From assembly GCA_026004215.1 (NCBI GenBank), contig BPIR01000001.1, forward strand, positions 434,001 to 498,000: DNA of 64,000 nucleotides, written 5' to 3'. This document shows positions 18,822-28,490 of the stretch, one piece after another; position 1 is the first letter of the stretch; each line of letters opens with the position of its first letter. The translations under genes and the position numbers were made by a program. Origin of the DNA: Candidatus Binatia bacterium. GTDB lineage: Bacteria; Desulfobacterota; Binatia; HRBIN30. A model generated the notes under the pieces. The model was not told the DNA's origin. It saw only the letters and a list, made by a program, of their open reading frames with translations, and made no database searches.

Positions 18822-20134
18822 GTTCCGGCAGCACTAGGTTCGATTCCGGCGCCCGGACCTGGGTCCGAAGTGCAGCCTTTCTTGTTTTGCTGCTGTTGTG
18901 GCCCGTGTTCGCGCGAGCCCAAAATTTCAGTGTCCGCTACGTCGTCTCGGTGGATCATCCGGGCCGGTCCACAGTCCAAGTGCGTTGGGAGCTCGCCGGT
19001 ATCGACGAGATCGAGAAAATCTCCTTGCGCTTTCGCCACGCCGCACCGCTCAACATCGAGGGCTCGGGCGAACTGCGAAGAGAGGACGATCGCCGCTTCG
19101 TATGGCAACCGCGAAAACCCTACGCGCGGCTGAGCTACCGGATCGAGGTCAATTCTCCGCGCGGTACTCAAGGACGGTTCGATAGCTACTTGGGGCGGGA
19201 ATGGCTTGTGACTCGAGCTCGCCAATTGTTTCCGCTGGTTGCGGTCCACTACCGTTCGCCCGACCCGAGCGTTGCCACGCCATCCAATGTTTCGTCTCGG
19301 GCAACCTTGTCGTTTCAAGTGCCGGCAAAATGGCGGTGCGTGTCCGCATACGCGGCACGGTCGCCAAACACATTTGTGCTGAAGGGAACGCGGTCATTCT
19401 TGACGCCGCGTGGGTGGTTTGCGTGTGGCACCTTGGTGACGGACTCGCGAGAGATCAACGGAGTTCATGTCGAGCTGGCTACGGTTGAGGACGCACAGCT
19501 AAACTCCGAGGAAATTTTTTCTTTCCTCGAGGTCACGTTTCCTCTGCTCCAGCGCTTGCTTGGCTTTTCCGGAGATCGCATCCTCGTTGTGCGAGCGGGA
19601 GACCCCATGTGGCATGGAGGTATTAGCGGCGAGGGATCGTTGTTTCTCCATTACAATCGCCCGCTCAGGGATCCTGACAAAACCTCTCCGTACCTCCACG
19701 AGTTGTTCCACGTGATGCAACCGTTCAAGCCGGCAGCGGACGCTGATTGGTTTGTGGAGGGTTTAGCGGAATTTTACTCTCTAGAACTACAACGTCGGGC
19801 GGGGCTTTTGGATGGGCGTGCCTTCCAGCGCGGTTTGCGCTTGTTCGAGCGCTACGGCTTATGGGATGTGGATCTGCGCAACCAGCATGACAACGCGGCT
19901 ACGAACAACAGTGCACCTCTGGTGCTGTATGCCCTCGACCAACGTATTCAGCGCTTGACAGCAGGCAAAGCTCGACTCGATGACGTGGTGCGCCGCCTCG
20001 GGCAACACAACGGCCGGGTGGACTCCGCGATGTTCGCCCGAGCGGCGGAGGCCGTTGCGGGAGCGCCCTTGTCCCAATTCTTCCAACGTTATGTTTACGC
20101 GGGGCAGATTCCCAAATGGAACCGATTCGAGTAA
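18818..20134 (+). CDS. Secreted HExxH metallopeptidase, M61/peptidase-MA-like
   Basis: 438 aa from GTG 18818, which overlaps the TGA of the TlpA-like gene. Signal peptide about 15-35 (SAAFLVLLLLWPVFARAQ). The N-terminal half is beta-rich. The zinc site is LHELFHVMQPF (H294, E295, H298), with a probable third ligand Glu in DWFVEGLAEFYSL (about E314): the gluzincin arrangement of the M1/M61 group. Expected in the periplasm or outside the cell. Substrate unknown. An in-frame reading from 18722 would run through the TlpA gene and was rejected. Confidence 0.8.
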   Translation: MSSGSTRFDSGARTWVRSAAFLVLLLLWPVFARAQNFSVRYVVSVDHPGRSTVQVRWELAGIDEIEKISLRFRHAAPLNIEGSGELRREDDRRFVWQPRKPYARLSYRIEVNSPRGTQGRFDSYLGREWLVTRARQLFPLVAVHYRSPDPSVATPSNVSSRATLSFQVPAKWRCVSAYAARSPNTFVLKGTRSFLTPRGWFACGTLVTDSREINGVHVELATVEDAQLNSEEIFSFLEVTFPLLQRLLGFSGDRILVVRAGDPMWHGGISGEGSLFLHYNRPLRDPDKTSPYLHELFHVMQPFKPAADADWFVEGLAEFYSLELQRRAGLLDGRAFQRGLRLFERYGLWDVDLRNQHDNAATNNSAPLVLYALDQRIQRLTAGKARLDDVVRRLGQHNGRVDSAMFARAAEAVAGAPLSQFFQRYVYAGQIPKWNRFE

Positions 20135-20191
20135 CCGGCATCCGACGCGCAATAGGCCGCGAAGCCCCGGTACGGACGCGAATGTAGAACG

Positions 20192-21520
20192 ATGGCGGAA
20201 AGTAACCTTTTTTGGCCCATTCTGGGCATTGTGCTCTTGACCGTTGCGAACGGACTGTTCTCCGCCGCCGAAATTGCCGTGGTGAGCATGCGTGAAAGCA
20301 GGCTTGCGCAATTAGCGAAGGAAGGCCGGCCGGGAAGCAATGTGGTGTTGGATCTCAAGCGCAACCCGAGCCGCTTCCTCGCTACAGTTCAGGTGGGCGT
20401 CACCATTGTAGGCTCGATGGCCTCTGTACTGGGCGGAGCATTGGCCGCCACACGGTTTGCTTCGGCGTTGCACGCCATTCTTCCACAATGGGCGGAGTCC
20501 TGGGCCTCGACGCTTGCCTTGGCAGTGACGGTAGCCGCCATTTCGTACCTCTCTCTGGTTGTCGGGGAGCTCCTCCCCAAATCGCTAGCCTTGAGAAACC
20601 CCGAGCGGGTGGCTCTGCTCACCGCGCACCTGATCCGAGCGTTGGCTGTTTTGTCCGCTCCGGTTGTGCGCGTACTCACCGCTTCGACGGATTTTCTGTT
20701 GAAGCTGCTGGGTGTTTCTACGCGCACGGCCGAGGTGTTCATCACCGAGGAGGAGGTCAAGCACATGGTGCAGGAAGGGGCGCGGCACGGGATTTTCGAC
20801 GAGGCCGAGCGCCAACTGATCCACAGCGTGTTCGAGTTCACCGACACTTCGGTGCGCGAGGTAATGGTGCCGCGCTCGGAGATCCATGCGCTTGCGGACA
20901 CCACACCCCTCGACGAGGCGTTACAGAAGTTGGGAGAAACTGGCTTCTCGCGCATGCCTGTGTATCAAGGAGATCTCGACCACATCATCGGTGTGGTCCA
21001 TTTGAAGGACATCTTACGCGAACGGAACAAACCACAGCCGGCACCGCTGGCTTCTCTCGCACACCCTGCCCTTTTCGTGCCGGACTCGATGCAAATCAGC
21101 GATCTGCTACGCGAGTTGCAATCTCGGCGGCTCCACATGGCGATTGTGGTAAACGAGTTCGGCACCGTGGTCGGACTGGTCACGATCGAAGACTTGCTCG
21201 AAGAGATTGTCGGAGAAATCCGCGACGAGTTCGACACCGACGAAGAGCAGCCGATCCAGGAAATGCCGGATGGTTCCCTCTTGGTCCACGGTTCTTTGTC
21301 GCTAGACGAACTCACCAACCGCTACGAGCTCCCCTTCCGGAGCACCGCCGATTACCGCACGGTAGCCGGTTTGGTGCTGGCGCGGCTCAAACGCTTTCCC
21401 AAGGGGGGAGAGGCCATTACCGAGGGGCCCTTCAAAATGACCGTCGTGGTGCTGGACGGACGGCGGCTGCGCAAGATCCGCATCGAGGGACCCATCCGGA
21501 AAAAGGGAACCACGAATTAG
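20192..21520 (+). CDS. CNNM/CorC-type membrane protein with CBS pair (HlyC/CorC family)
   Basis: 442 aa. The N-terminal CNNM (DUF21) domain has about four hydrophobic segments (residues 8-30, 60-85, 100-125, 140-165) with LFSAAEIAVVSMRESR. The CBS pair includes VREVMVPRSEIHAL and VVNEFGTVVGLVTIEDLLEEIVGEI. The C-terminal CorC/HlyC domain starts near DGSLLVHGSLSLDEL. Proteins of this family are linked to magnesium/cobalt efflux or homeostasis. Begins 57 bases after the peptidase gene and may be its operon partner. Confidence 0.93.
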   Translation: MAESNLFWPILGIVLLTVANGLFSAAEIAVVSMRESRLAQLAKEGRPGSNVVLDLKRNPSRFLATVQVGVTIVGSMASVLGGALAATRFASALHAILPQWAESWASTLALAVTVAAISYLSLVVGELLPKSLALRNPERVALLTAHLIRALAVLSAPVVRVLTASTDFLLKLLGVSTRTAEVFITEEEVKHMVQEGARHGIFDEAERQLIHSVFEFTDTSVREVMVPRSEIHALADTTPLDEALQKLGETGFSRMPVYQGDLDHIIGVVHLKDILRERNKPQPAPLASLAHPALFVPDSMQISDLLRELQSRRLHMAIVVNEFGTVVGLVTIEDLLEEIVGEIRDEFDTDEEQPIQEMPDGSLLVHGSLSLDELTNRYELPFRSTADYRTVAGLVLARLKRFPKGGEAITEGPFKMTVVVLDGRRLRKIRIEGPIRKKGTTN

Positions 21521-21661
21521 CTCGCCATCCGCTTCTTCCGCCGACCGTTGGCCCGCATGAGGACTTGTAAGTGGAGCGTCTCCCGGCCAGCCCCGGACGT
21601 CGGACCCAAAGCAAGCAGCGCGCCGGCAAAAACTCTCTAGCGCCCGTGCCCCCGTTTTCAT

Positions 21662-24535
21662 TCAGAATAAAGTGCCAATGGTGAAATGCACCGCGCCGAA
21701 TGCTTCGCCGGAGCGGCGGTCGAGTTTAATGCCGTAATGAAGCGCTAGCGGCCCCACGGGTGTCTGGTACATTAGCCCGACTCCCGCCGACCTGCGGAAG
21801 TCATCGAGCGAGACACCGCGGTCCACCAAATAAACCCCACCGCCATCGACGAACGCCGCGCCGAGAGCTCCCCACACCAGGGGAAAACGGATCTCCGTGT
21901 TCACATTTATCGCCAAATCTCCGCCCAGCGGGTTTCCACCTGGGAAAATCCGGTTACCCAGCGGATCCACAATGGGAGCGCCGAGCGGTCCGATGCTGTT
22001 CTCCGAAAAACCCCGAACGGTCGAGCGGCCTCCTAAAAAGAAGCGCTCCCGGATGGGGACAACGTCACCGGAAAACGTACGAGCCCAACCTCCACGGAAC
22101 GCGTACAGCCAAGTGAGGGAGTCGTTGAGCGGAACGTATTGGCTGTGATGCCACTGCAGCTTCGCCAACGGCTCGTCCGAGCCGAGGAAACCCGGCGCCA
22201 AACGCAAACGCACCGAGTCGAACACGCCGCGGCGGGGCATGAAGGGGTCGTCCCGTCCCTCGTACACCAAAAACGGTCCTACACTGCCTGTGTCGAGCGA
22301 ACCTTCATCCGCTGGGTTGAAGGCACGCGCATCGGGACGCAAGTCGAAAATGCGTGCAGTTTCAAACTGCAACTCGACTCCTGTCAGCAGTGCCGGACTC
22401 CATCGGGTCTCGACCGCCGGCACGAGCGCCAGCCGCTCGATGCTGAATTGATCCACGGAGCGGGTGGCACGCTGCGCAACGGCGTTCCAGCGCAGCGCCC
22501 AACGAGTGCCCCACAATTGCGGATCCCGAAACCCCACATCCATCAGGTACTCGTTTGGAGTCGTGGCTTGCGCCGGGTCTAGCGCGATATCCCCACGGAT
22601 GGAGAGCCGCTCGCCACGGTGGGCAACATTGATGTGGGCGAGCTCTCCAAAGGCGCGAAATCCATCGCGCGTGTTGTAGCCACCGCCAAAGGTAAATCCG
22701 ATGGGCGCACGTTCTTGCACCCGGATGGCCACATCCCTGGGCACCGTACCGCCGCCCGAGCCGCCAGTGGAATCTTCGCCCGGAATCAGGTCGAGTTCCA
22801 CGCTGCGAAAGAGACCCAACTGATACAGTCGCTGCTGCGCCCCAGCCAAACTTTGGAATGTGAGCGGGTCCCCGGGTCGCAAGCGCGACTCGCGCCGGAT
22901 AACCGACGGGTCGAGCTGAGCACTCCCCACGATCTGCAAGCGCCCCAGCACCAATCGCAATCCAGGATGCACTTCGAAGGTGACGCGGGCCACTCGGGCA
23001 TCTGGGCGTCGCTCCGTAATTTCCCACTTTCCATCCACCGATGGGCTGCTGTAGCCATCGTCACGCAACACCTGAGCGAGACTCTCGGCGGCTCGCTCCA
23101 CCGCAAACGGGTCGAGAGGTCGGCCGCGACGGACCTGCCTCAGCTCGAATTCCGGCGCCGGGCTCGGTAACCCAGCAAAATCAATGTCGCCGACAACGAC
23201 CGGAAGGCCCTCCTCTACAACGACCGTGACGTCAATGACCCCTTGTTTTTCGTCCACCTCGATACGGTAATCCGTGATTTCCGCATCCACAAAACCGAGT
23301 TCTCGGAAGCGAAACCACAAGCGGCGCAGGTCCTCTTCGAAGCGGGACTGCACGAGAAAGCCGTCTCGACGGGGGAACCATGACGTCGGGCCAGTTTCCA
23401 TGACCTCCTCAAGTTTCTTCCAACGTGCGCGCTGGCAACCCTCGCAGCTCACCCGGCGAATACGTAGCTTTGGGCCCTCCTGCACGCGGAAGAGGATCTC
23501 CTTCTGCCCGACACCCGGCCGTGCGATGTCGAGATCTACCCTAACTAGATAGTAGCCCCGTTCTTGGTAGAGCTTCGCCAACGTGCGGCGCATTTGGCGC
23601 CACGTCCCGTCGCTTACCAGCGAGCGATCCCACAAGCGCATCTCCTGGAACACATACTCGCTCGATATTTTCCGATTCCCCGCGAACACTACGTTGCATC
23701 GCGGACCCGGGCGGATTTTGAAACGCAAGCGGCCCGGTGCGCGGCCGGAGGAGTCCTCGAACTCCACCTCCACGCGGGCTTCGAAGTACCCCAGCTTGCG
23801 CAAATAGCGGACGGCGGCTCGCTGGGTATCTTTGGCGCGTGTCTGGGTCCACCGTTGTCCGGGGTGCACCGGCAAGGCTCGCAAAAATTCTCGTGGTTTT
23901 GGTGGTTCGAAGCCAAGCCATTCGATCGTGTCCACGATTCTCGGCATGCCTTCGTGAATCCAGACGATCACTTCCGCGGCGCCGGGCACAGTCGCCACCG
24001 CCTCCGCACGCACGGTGGCCGCTGGAAACCCTTCGCGGGAGTACAGTGTCCGGACTCTCTCCTCTACCGCTCGAAGGATGGCCTCATCCACCAACGTCGC
24101 CAGAGGGAGGCGGGCCGCCCGCTCGATCTGCCGCAAGGAAAGCAGGCGATAGCCCCGGAAAGTTACCCTTTCCACCAGGGGTTTTCGGCTCACCTCGATG
24201 TGCAGGCGTATTCCATTGTCGGCCGGCGTTTTCCCAATGATTGCCTCGCGATACAAGCCCGTAGCCATAATCGCTGTGCGGATCTCGCTCGCCAGATCGT
24301 CCGCCCAACCCTGGGCGACGAGGGGCTGCACTAAACCTTCGATCTCCCCGCGCTGCCACGCCGGCTCGCCCGTAACCTCGATGGAGACGACCGGCGGCAA
24401 AGGCTTTTCTTCGAGCGCCCCCACCGGTTGCCGCCCATGGGTCACACTCGCCGCCCAACCGCTTGCGAACCATGCAAGAACCGCCCCCCACGACAGGCAC
24501 TTTCGCACTGAAGACTCCGCAAGCATCAGGGGCAA
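21662..24535 (-). CDS. tamA: TamA/BamA-like outer-membrane beta-barrel protein with POTRA repeats
   Basis: 957 aa, much longer than E. coli TamA (577 aa). An N-terminal signal peptide is followed by several POTRA-type repeats over roughly the first 540 residues (LVERVTFRGYRLLSLRQIERA, CNVVFAGNRKISSEYVFQEM and VVVGDIDFAG are typical starts). A C-terminal 16-strand-type barrel ends in Phe (HFTIGTLF), as outer-membrane proteins do; VRGFSENSIGPLG is the barrel's conserved VRGF element. Helps assemble outer-membrane or autotransporter proteins or envelope lipids. The start overlaps the stop of the upstream tamB-like gene, so they form an operon. BamA remains possible, but the tamB neighbour favours TamA. 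Confidence 0.88.
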   Translation of the reverse strand: MPLMLAESSVRKCLSWGAVLAWFASGWAASVTHGRQPVGALEEKPLPPVVSIEVTGEPAWQRGEIEGLVQPLVAQGWADDLASEIRTAIMATGLYREAIIGKTPADNGIRLHIEVSRKPLVERVTFRGYRLLSLRQIERAARLPLATLVDEAILRAVEERVRTLYSREGFPAATVRAEAVATVPGAAEVIVWIHEGMPRIVDTIEWLGFEPPKPREFLRALPVHPGQRWTQTRAKDTQRAAVRYLRKLGYFEARVEVEFEDSSGRAPGRLRFKIRPGPRCNVVFAGNRKISSEYVFQEMRLWDRSLVSDGTWRQMRRTLAKLYQERGYYLVRVDLDIARPGVGQKEILFRVQEGPKLRIRRVSCEGCQRARWKKLEEVMETGPTSWFPRRDGFLVQSRFEEDLRRLWFRFRELGFVDAEITDYRIEVDEKQGVIDVTVVVEEGLPVVVGDIDFAGLPSPAPEFELRQVRRGRPLDPFAVERAAESLAQVLRDDGYSSPSVDGKWEITERRPDARVARVTFEVHPGLRLVLGRLQIVGSAQLDPSVIRRESRLRPGDPLTFQSLAGAQQRLYQLGLFRSVELDLIPGEDSTGGSGGGTVPRDVAIRVQERAPIGFTFGGGYNTRDGFRAFGELAHINVAHRGERLSIRGDIALDPAQATTPNEYLMDVGFRDPQLWGTRWALRWNAVAQRATRSVDQFSIERLALVPAVETRWSPALLTGVELQFETARIFDLRPDARAFNPADEGSLDTGSVGPFLVYEGRDDPFMPRRGVFDSVRLRLAPGFLGSDEPLAKLQWHHSQYVPLNDSLTWLYAFRGGWARTFSGDVVPIRERFFLGGRSTVRGFSENSIGPLGAPIVDPLGNRIFPGGNPLGGDLAINVNTEIRFPLVWGALGAAFVDGGGVYLVDRGVSLDDFRRSAGVGLMYQTPVGPLALHYGIKLDRRSGEAFGAVHFTIGTLF

Positions 24536-27500
24536 AGCAACGAAAAGGGCGCGCGCACGAACTCCATGCGGAACTTGACGTCGCCCGCGAAAACACCGGA
24601 GGCTTCCCTCGTGGCACTCTCCCAGGTGCCGAGCAACGAAACGCGTCGGGACCAGCGGTATTCGAGTTGCATCGTTTGCCGGCTTTGCGTTCCAACGCTG
24701 GTCGAAGCCGAAGCATACAGGCGCTCGCCCAGCTCCTTTCCCACCGTGACGCGCGGTTCCACGGCCCCCGTTTCCCGGGCCTGCACCGCGGAAACCTCGA
24801 AACGGTCCACCCCGAGCCAGTACTCGACGCGTTGCTCCGCTTGGCGCTTCGGGACCAGAGCCAACGCCGCGCCTGCCGGGAAGGAACCGATGCCCTGCCC
24901 CGCCGATGCTCGCGTTCGCCCCGTGGCAATGAGACTCACGATATCGTCGAGGGAAAGCGCCGGGTCGTCAGCGGTAAACTGGACCCGCGGGCGATCCGCT
25001 TGCCCGCTCACTTGGGCAGTAATGAGATACTCGGCTTGGGGGGTGGACACACGTGTTTCGGCCACGATGTTGAGCCAGGGATTCAAACTTGCTGGATCGC
25101 GAAATTCGATTGTCCCGCTCGTCACCGTAAAGGTGCGCCCCTGCGCGACAACCTCACCATCCAGCACGCCGATCCGACCGCCGACCAGCGGTCGCCCAAG
25201 CTCGCCGCTCACCCACAAGTCGAGCCACAACTCGATTTTGGCAAGGTTGTTATCGATGAAAACGTCTCCCGGCGAGTAAATCTTTAGATCTAGTTCCACC
25301 GGCGTGCGTATTGTTTGCTGCACTCGACGCGGTGCAAAAAGGCGCTCTTGCAACCATCGCAGAAGATCGGTGAGCGCGAGGTTGCGGTCGTACGTCGCGC
25401 CGAGCACTTCAATGTCTCCGGAGATTTTCAATTTGTCCCAGGAGCCGCCGAGCGCCCCAGTGGCGCGAACCCGAGCCTCCAGATCCTCCGTCCACGCCCC
25501 CGAAACGTCCGTGAGCGACCATCGAAGCAAGGGCCCGCGCTGGATGTCTGCCACACCGGTGATCCGCAAGCTTCCCCCTCCGATTTCGCCTTCGACTTTG
25601 AGCGCTTGAACCTCGCTATTCTCCAAACGGGCTTCCGCCCGTAAGCGCGTTGCCGGAGGAATCCCTTCGATCTCCAGTGTACCGTCCTGGACAACAATCG
25701 GACCGGTGACGATCCACTGCCCGCTTTGGTTACGCTCCACCGTCACATCAATGCGCAGAGAGCCACTGGCTTCCAGGACCGGCGGCCCGAAGAGCTCTAG
25801 CAGCACCAGGTCCGAAGAGCCTCGAATCGCAAGCTGCAACGCTCCGCTCGGCCATGCTCTGCCATCGATACGGACGCGCGACTCACCGCTTTGCAACTCG
25901 AATGGCTCCAAGCGAAACATCTGCCCGTCGAAAAGCAATCTCACCGGAGCTGTCGCTTCGAGGCGATACGGCTCGCGCAGAATGGCCAACTCCCCAAGCT
26001 GAACGTTCAGCCGCTCCAGCGCAGAACCAGCCAGATGGCCTGCCAGCTCTGCCGTTCCGCCAAGGCGCAGTCTCACCCGGCCCCGCAAAGGTTCTGTCTC
26101 TAGTGTGGCCAGGCTAGCCCGCAGCTCGAACCGATAGCGGTCGCGCGGCTCGACCCGGCCGCTCCACTCCAAGCGGTCGGCCAAGGCACCCCCCGTCACC
26201 ACCCATGCTCCGGGGGCAAACTGCACGTGAACCCGTGCAAGGCCCAGGGCGAGGCCGCCCACGGTGAGATCTTCGACGGATACACTCAAGCTCCCGCTGG
26301 GCGCGGTAAACGGTCCGGACCACTGCCCGCGCACGCTGAGCGTGCCGCGTACGTTTTGCCGGCCAAGGCCGACAATCCCGCCGAGTTGGACCGGGTCGGA
26401 AGACAGGGTCGCCTCCGTTAGCGTCATCCCCTGTCCCTTCGCCCGCAACCAAGCCTTCTCGCGCCCGTCCCGGCGCACCAGTGCCGTCTCGAGCTCCCAA
26501 CGGCCTCGCCGGTAGTTCCATTGGGAAGCCAGTCGGGTAATAGGTTCCCGAAAAACGCGGAACTGATCGAGGGAGAGAATCGTCTGGACCTCAGGCTCGG
26601 TCCACGTACCGGAAAATGTCAGGTCGCCGGTCAAACGTCCCCGCGACACCGGCAGAACAGAACCGGTCGCTACCGAGGCCATGCCGGCCAGAAACTCCGC
26701 TGCGAAGTCGCGGAACGCGATTTGGAGGCTCTGCGATGCATCGAAACGCCATCCTCCGGCCCCTCGCAACGCAACCGTGCCGCCCCCAAAGTCGGTGGCC
26801 GTGCAACTGTCCACTCGCCACTCCCTCCCAGGCCACAACGCCGCCGAACAGTGAAAGTTCCGTACAGTACTCTGCCAAACCGTTATGTCCGTCGCCTGAA
26901 CATTGGCTTCGATCCGCGCCCCTTCACCCGACTCGAGCCAACGTCCTTGCACCGAAGCCGAGCCACTGAGACCCAGTCGCGCCCCCAGGTCGCCGAAAGC
27001 GGGCATCAGCCTGCGCAAGTCGGCAACGTCGAGCTGCGCGACGACCTCACGGTGGTGCGGACGCCACTTGCCGTTCACGCTGGCTACGAGACCATCGAGC
27101 CACCGCAATTCTCCTGTCGCTTCCCCACTGCTCTCAGAGATTTCTCCGGCCCCTTCCCACAACGCCGCAAAACCCCGCGCATTCGGAATCCAGGGAAGCC
27201 GCACCTCGGTAGTTCCAACCGCCGACCAGCGCAATGCCAGAGGTTCGAGCGGCCCGTTGATCTTCGCTCGGAGCCAAGTCTTCCCCATCGCTCCTGCCGG
27301 CACATGAATGCCAACCCAAGCCAAGACGTTGGCAACGCCGGAACTCCTTCCCCGTGCTTCCAAAGACAGGGTTGCCGGACGATTCAGGTGCAACTCCACT
27401 TCCCCGGCTACCCGCACCCATGGGTGCACGAGCTCGACTGGGGCGAAGCGCAACAGCGCGCCGCGGCGCCGGAAGCGCGTGCGCAGCGTTGCCTGGCTGA

Positions 27501-28413
27501 TTTTCTCCCACGCGCCACCTTGAAGGCGCAACACCAGGTCCACCTCCGGGTCCAGTAAGCTTCCGTATAACGAACCCACAGCACGCAGCGGACCGTGGAT
27601 ATCGGGTACATCGTCCGCAAACAGCCGCACAACCCGTGCATCGAGGTCCCCAGCGACTCGCAAGGAGCCGTCGTTCCGCACCCATGCGCTCACGCGAGTC
27701 TCTGGGCCAACTAGTTGCGCGGCTCGCACGCGCACTCCCTCCGTTTCGCTCCAGAAGCCGGCAGCCGACAGATACCGCAGCTCGAGCATGCCGGAGGCAC
27801 GTTGCCAAACGGTATCTCGTAGAGCGACACGCCATTGCAGAAGCGATGTCTGGCGCGCGGCGAACTGAGCCTCGGCCTCCACGGTGCCTACGGCCCAAGT
27901 TGCTTCCCCATGACCGTATGGAAAACGGAGGCGCAGTTCGTCACCCCGAAGACCCACGGTAATACGGGAGAGGAGGGTGGCAAACCACCACGGCGACTTT
28001 GTCGGCTCACCGCTTGATTCTCGACCGTTCTCGACGGGCTGGAAGCGTACGGCGTCAGCGACGAGTCCCTTCGCCGCCACCAACAAATGGAGGCGTCCGG
28101 ACCGGAGCGATCGCCACCACGCGATGCGCGCCTGCGCGGATTCCACGGTCAAAAGGTCTCCGCACTTTGCCCCGTGCAACGCAATCGTTGCGGAGGCACG
28201 CACACGGAGGCTTGCGATCTCGCACGGCCGCCCCGTGAGCTTGTGTCCCTGTTCCAGAAGGGCTGCGCGAAGGCGCTCGGCAGCAAGCCCGCGAGCGAAC
28301 CAAACCGCGACGAGCACGCACACCACGCCCAATGCGAGAGCGACCAGCAGCGCCTGGGTTACGCGTCCGAAAATGCTCGAGCGCCCTTTGTGCATATGCC
28401 GCCACCAATCCAC
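24526..28413 (-). CDS. tamB: TamB-like translocation/assembly protein (DUF490)
   Basis: 1295 aa, close to E. coli TamB (1259). An N-terminal membrane anchor (LLVALALGVVCVLVAVWFARG, about 19-40) is followed by a long repetitive beta-strand region of the AsmA/TamB type. The conserved C-terminal domain (about 950-1295) contains YDRNLALTDLLRWL, DLKIYSPGDVFIDNNLAKIEL and VSLIATGRTR. Family proteins span the periplasm from the inner membrane to TamA and are thought to move lipids or help assemble outer-membrane proteins. Its stop overlaps the tamA-like start by about ten bases. Confidence 0.92.
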   Translation of the reverse strand: MDWWRHMHKGRSSIFGRVTQALLVALALGVVCVLVAVWFARGLAAERLRAALLEQGHKLTGRPCEIASLRVRASATIALHGAKCGDLLTVESAQARIAWWRSLRSGRLHLLVAAKGLVADAVRFQPVENGRESSGEPTKSPWWFATLLSRITVGLRGDELRLRFPYGHGEATWAVGTVEAEAQFAARQTSLLQWRVALRDTVWQRASGMLELRYLSAAGFWSETEGVRVRAAQLVGPETRVSAWVRNDGSLRVAGDLDARVVRLFADDVPDIHGPLRAVGSLYGSLLDPEVDLVLRLQGGAWEKISQATLRTRFRRRGALLRFAPVELVHPWVRVAGEVELHLNRPATLSLEARGRSSGVANVLAWVGIHVPAGAMGKTWLRAKINGPLEPLALRWSAVGTTEVRLPWIPNARGFAALWEGAGEISESSGEATGELRWLDGLVASVNGKWRPHHREVVAQLDVADLRRLMPAFGDLGARLGLSGSASVQGRWLESGEGARIEANVQATDITVWQSTVRNFHCSAALWPGREWRVDSCTATDFGGGTVALRGAGGWRFDASQSLQIAFRDFAAEFLAGMASVATGSVLPVSRGRLTGDLTFSGTWTEPEVQTILSLDQFRVFREPITRLASQWNYRRGRWELETALVRRDGREKAWLRAKGQGMTLTEATLSSDPVQLGGIVGLGRQNVRGTLSVRGQWSGPFTAPSGSLSVSVEDLTVGGLALGLARVHVQFAPGAWVVTGGALADRLEWSGRVEPRDRYRFELRASLATLETEPLRGRVRLRLGGTAELAGHLAGSALERLNVQLGELAILREPYRLEATAPVRLLFDGQMFRLEPFELQSGESRVRIDGRAWPSGALQLAIRGSSDLVLLELFGPPVLEASGSLRIDVTVERNQSGQWIVTGPIVVQDGTLEIEGIPPATRLRAEARLENSEVQALKVEGEIGGGSLRITGVADIQRGPLLRWSLTDVSGAWTEDLEARVRATGALGGSWDKLKISGDIEVLGATYDRNLALTDLLRWLQERLFAPRRVQQTIRTPVELDLKIYSPGDVFIDNNLAKIELWLDLWVSGELGRPLVGGRIGVLDGEVVAQGRTFTVTSGTIEFRDPASLNPWLNIVAETRVSTPQAEYLITAQVSGQADRPRVQFTADDPALSLDDIVSLIATGRTRASAGQGIGSFPAGAALALVPKRQAEQRVEYWLGVDRFEVSAVQARETGAVEPRVTVGKELGERLYASASTSVGTQSRQTMQLEYRWSRRVSLLGTWESATREASGVFAGDVKFRMEFVRAPFSLLCP

Positions 28414-28490
28414 GCAACAGCCAACGTGGCTCTATAGCCGCGAGGTAGAATAAGAGCTGGAGCGCTGCTAGCCAAGCGAGCCACATCCCT

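Noticed and set aside
23564..24334. 256-aa plus-strand reading frame
   Set aside because: Antisense to the tamA-like gene; composition is a GC shadow.
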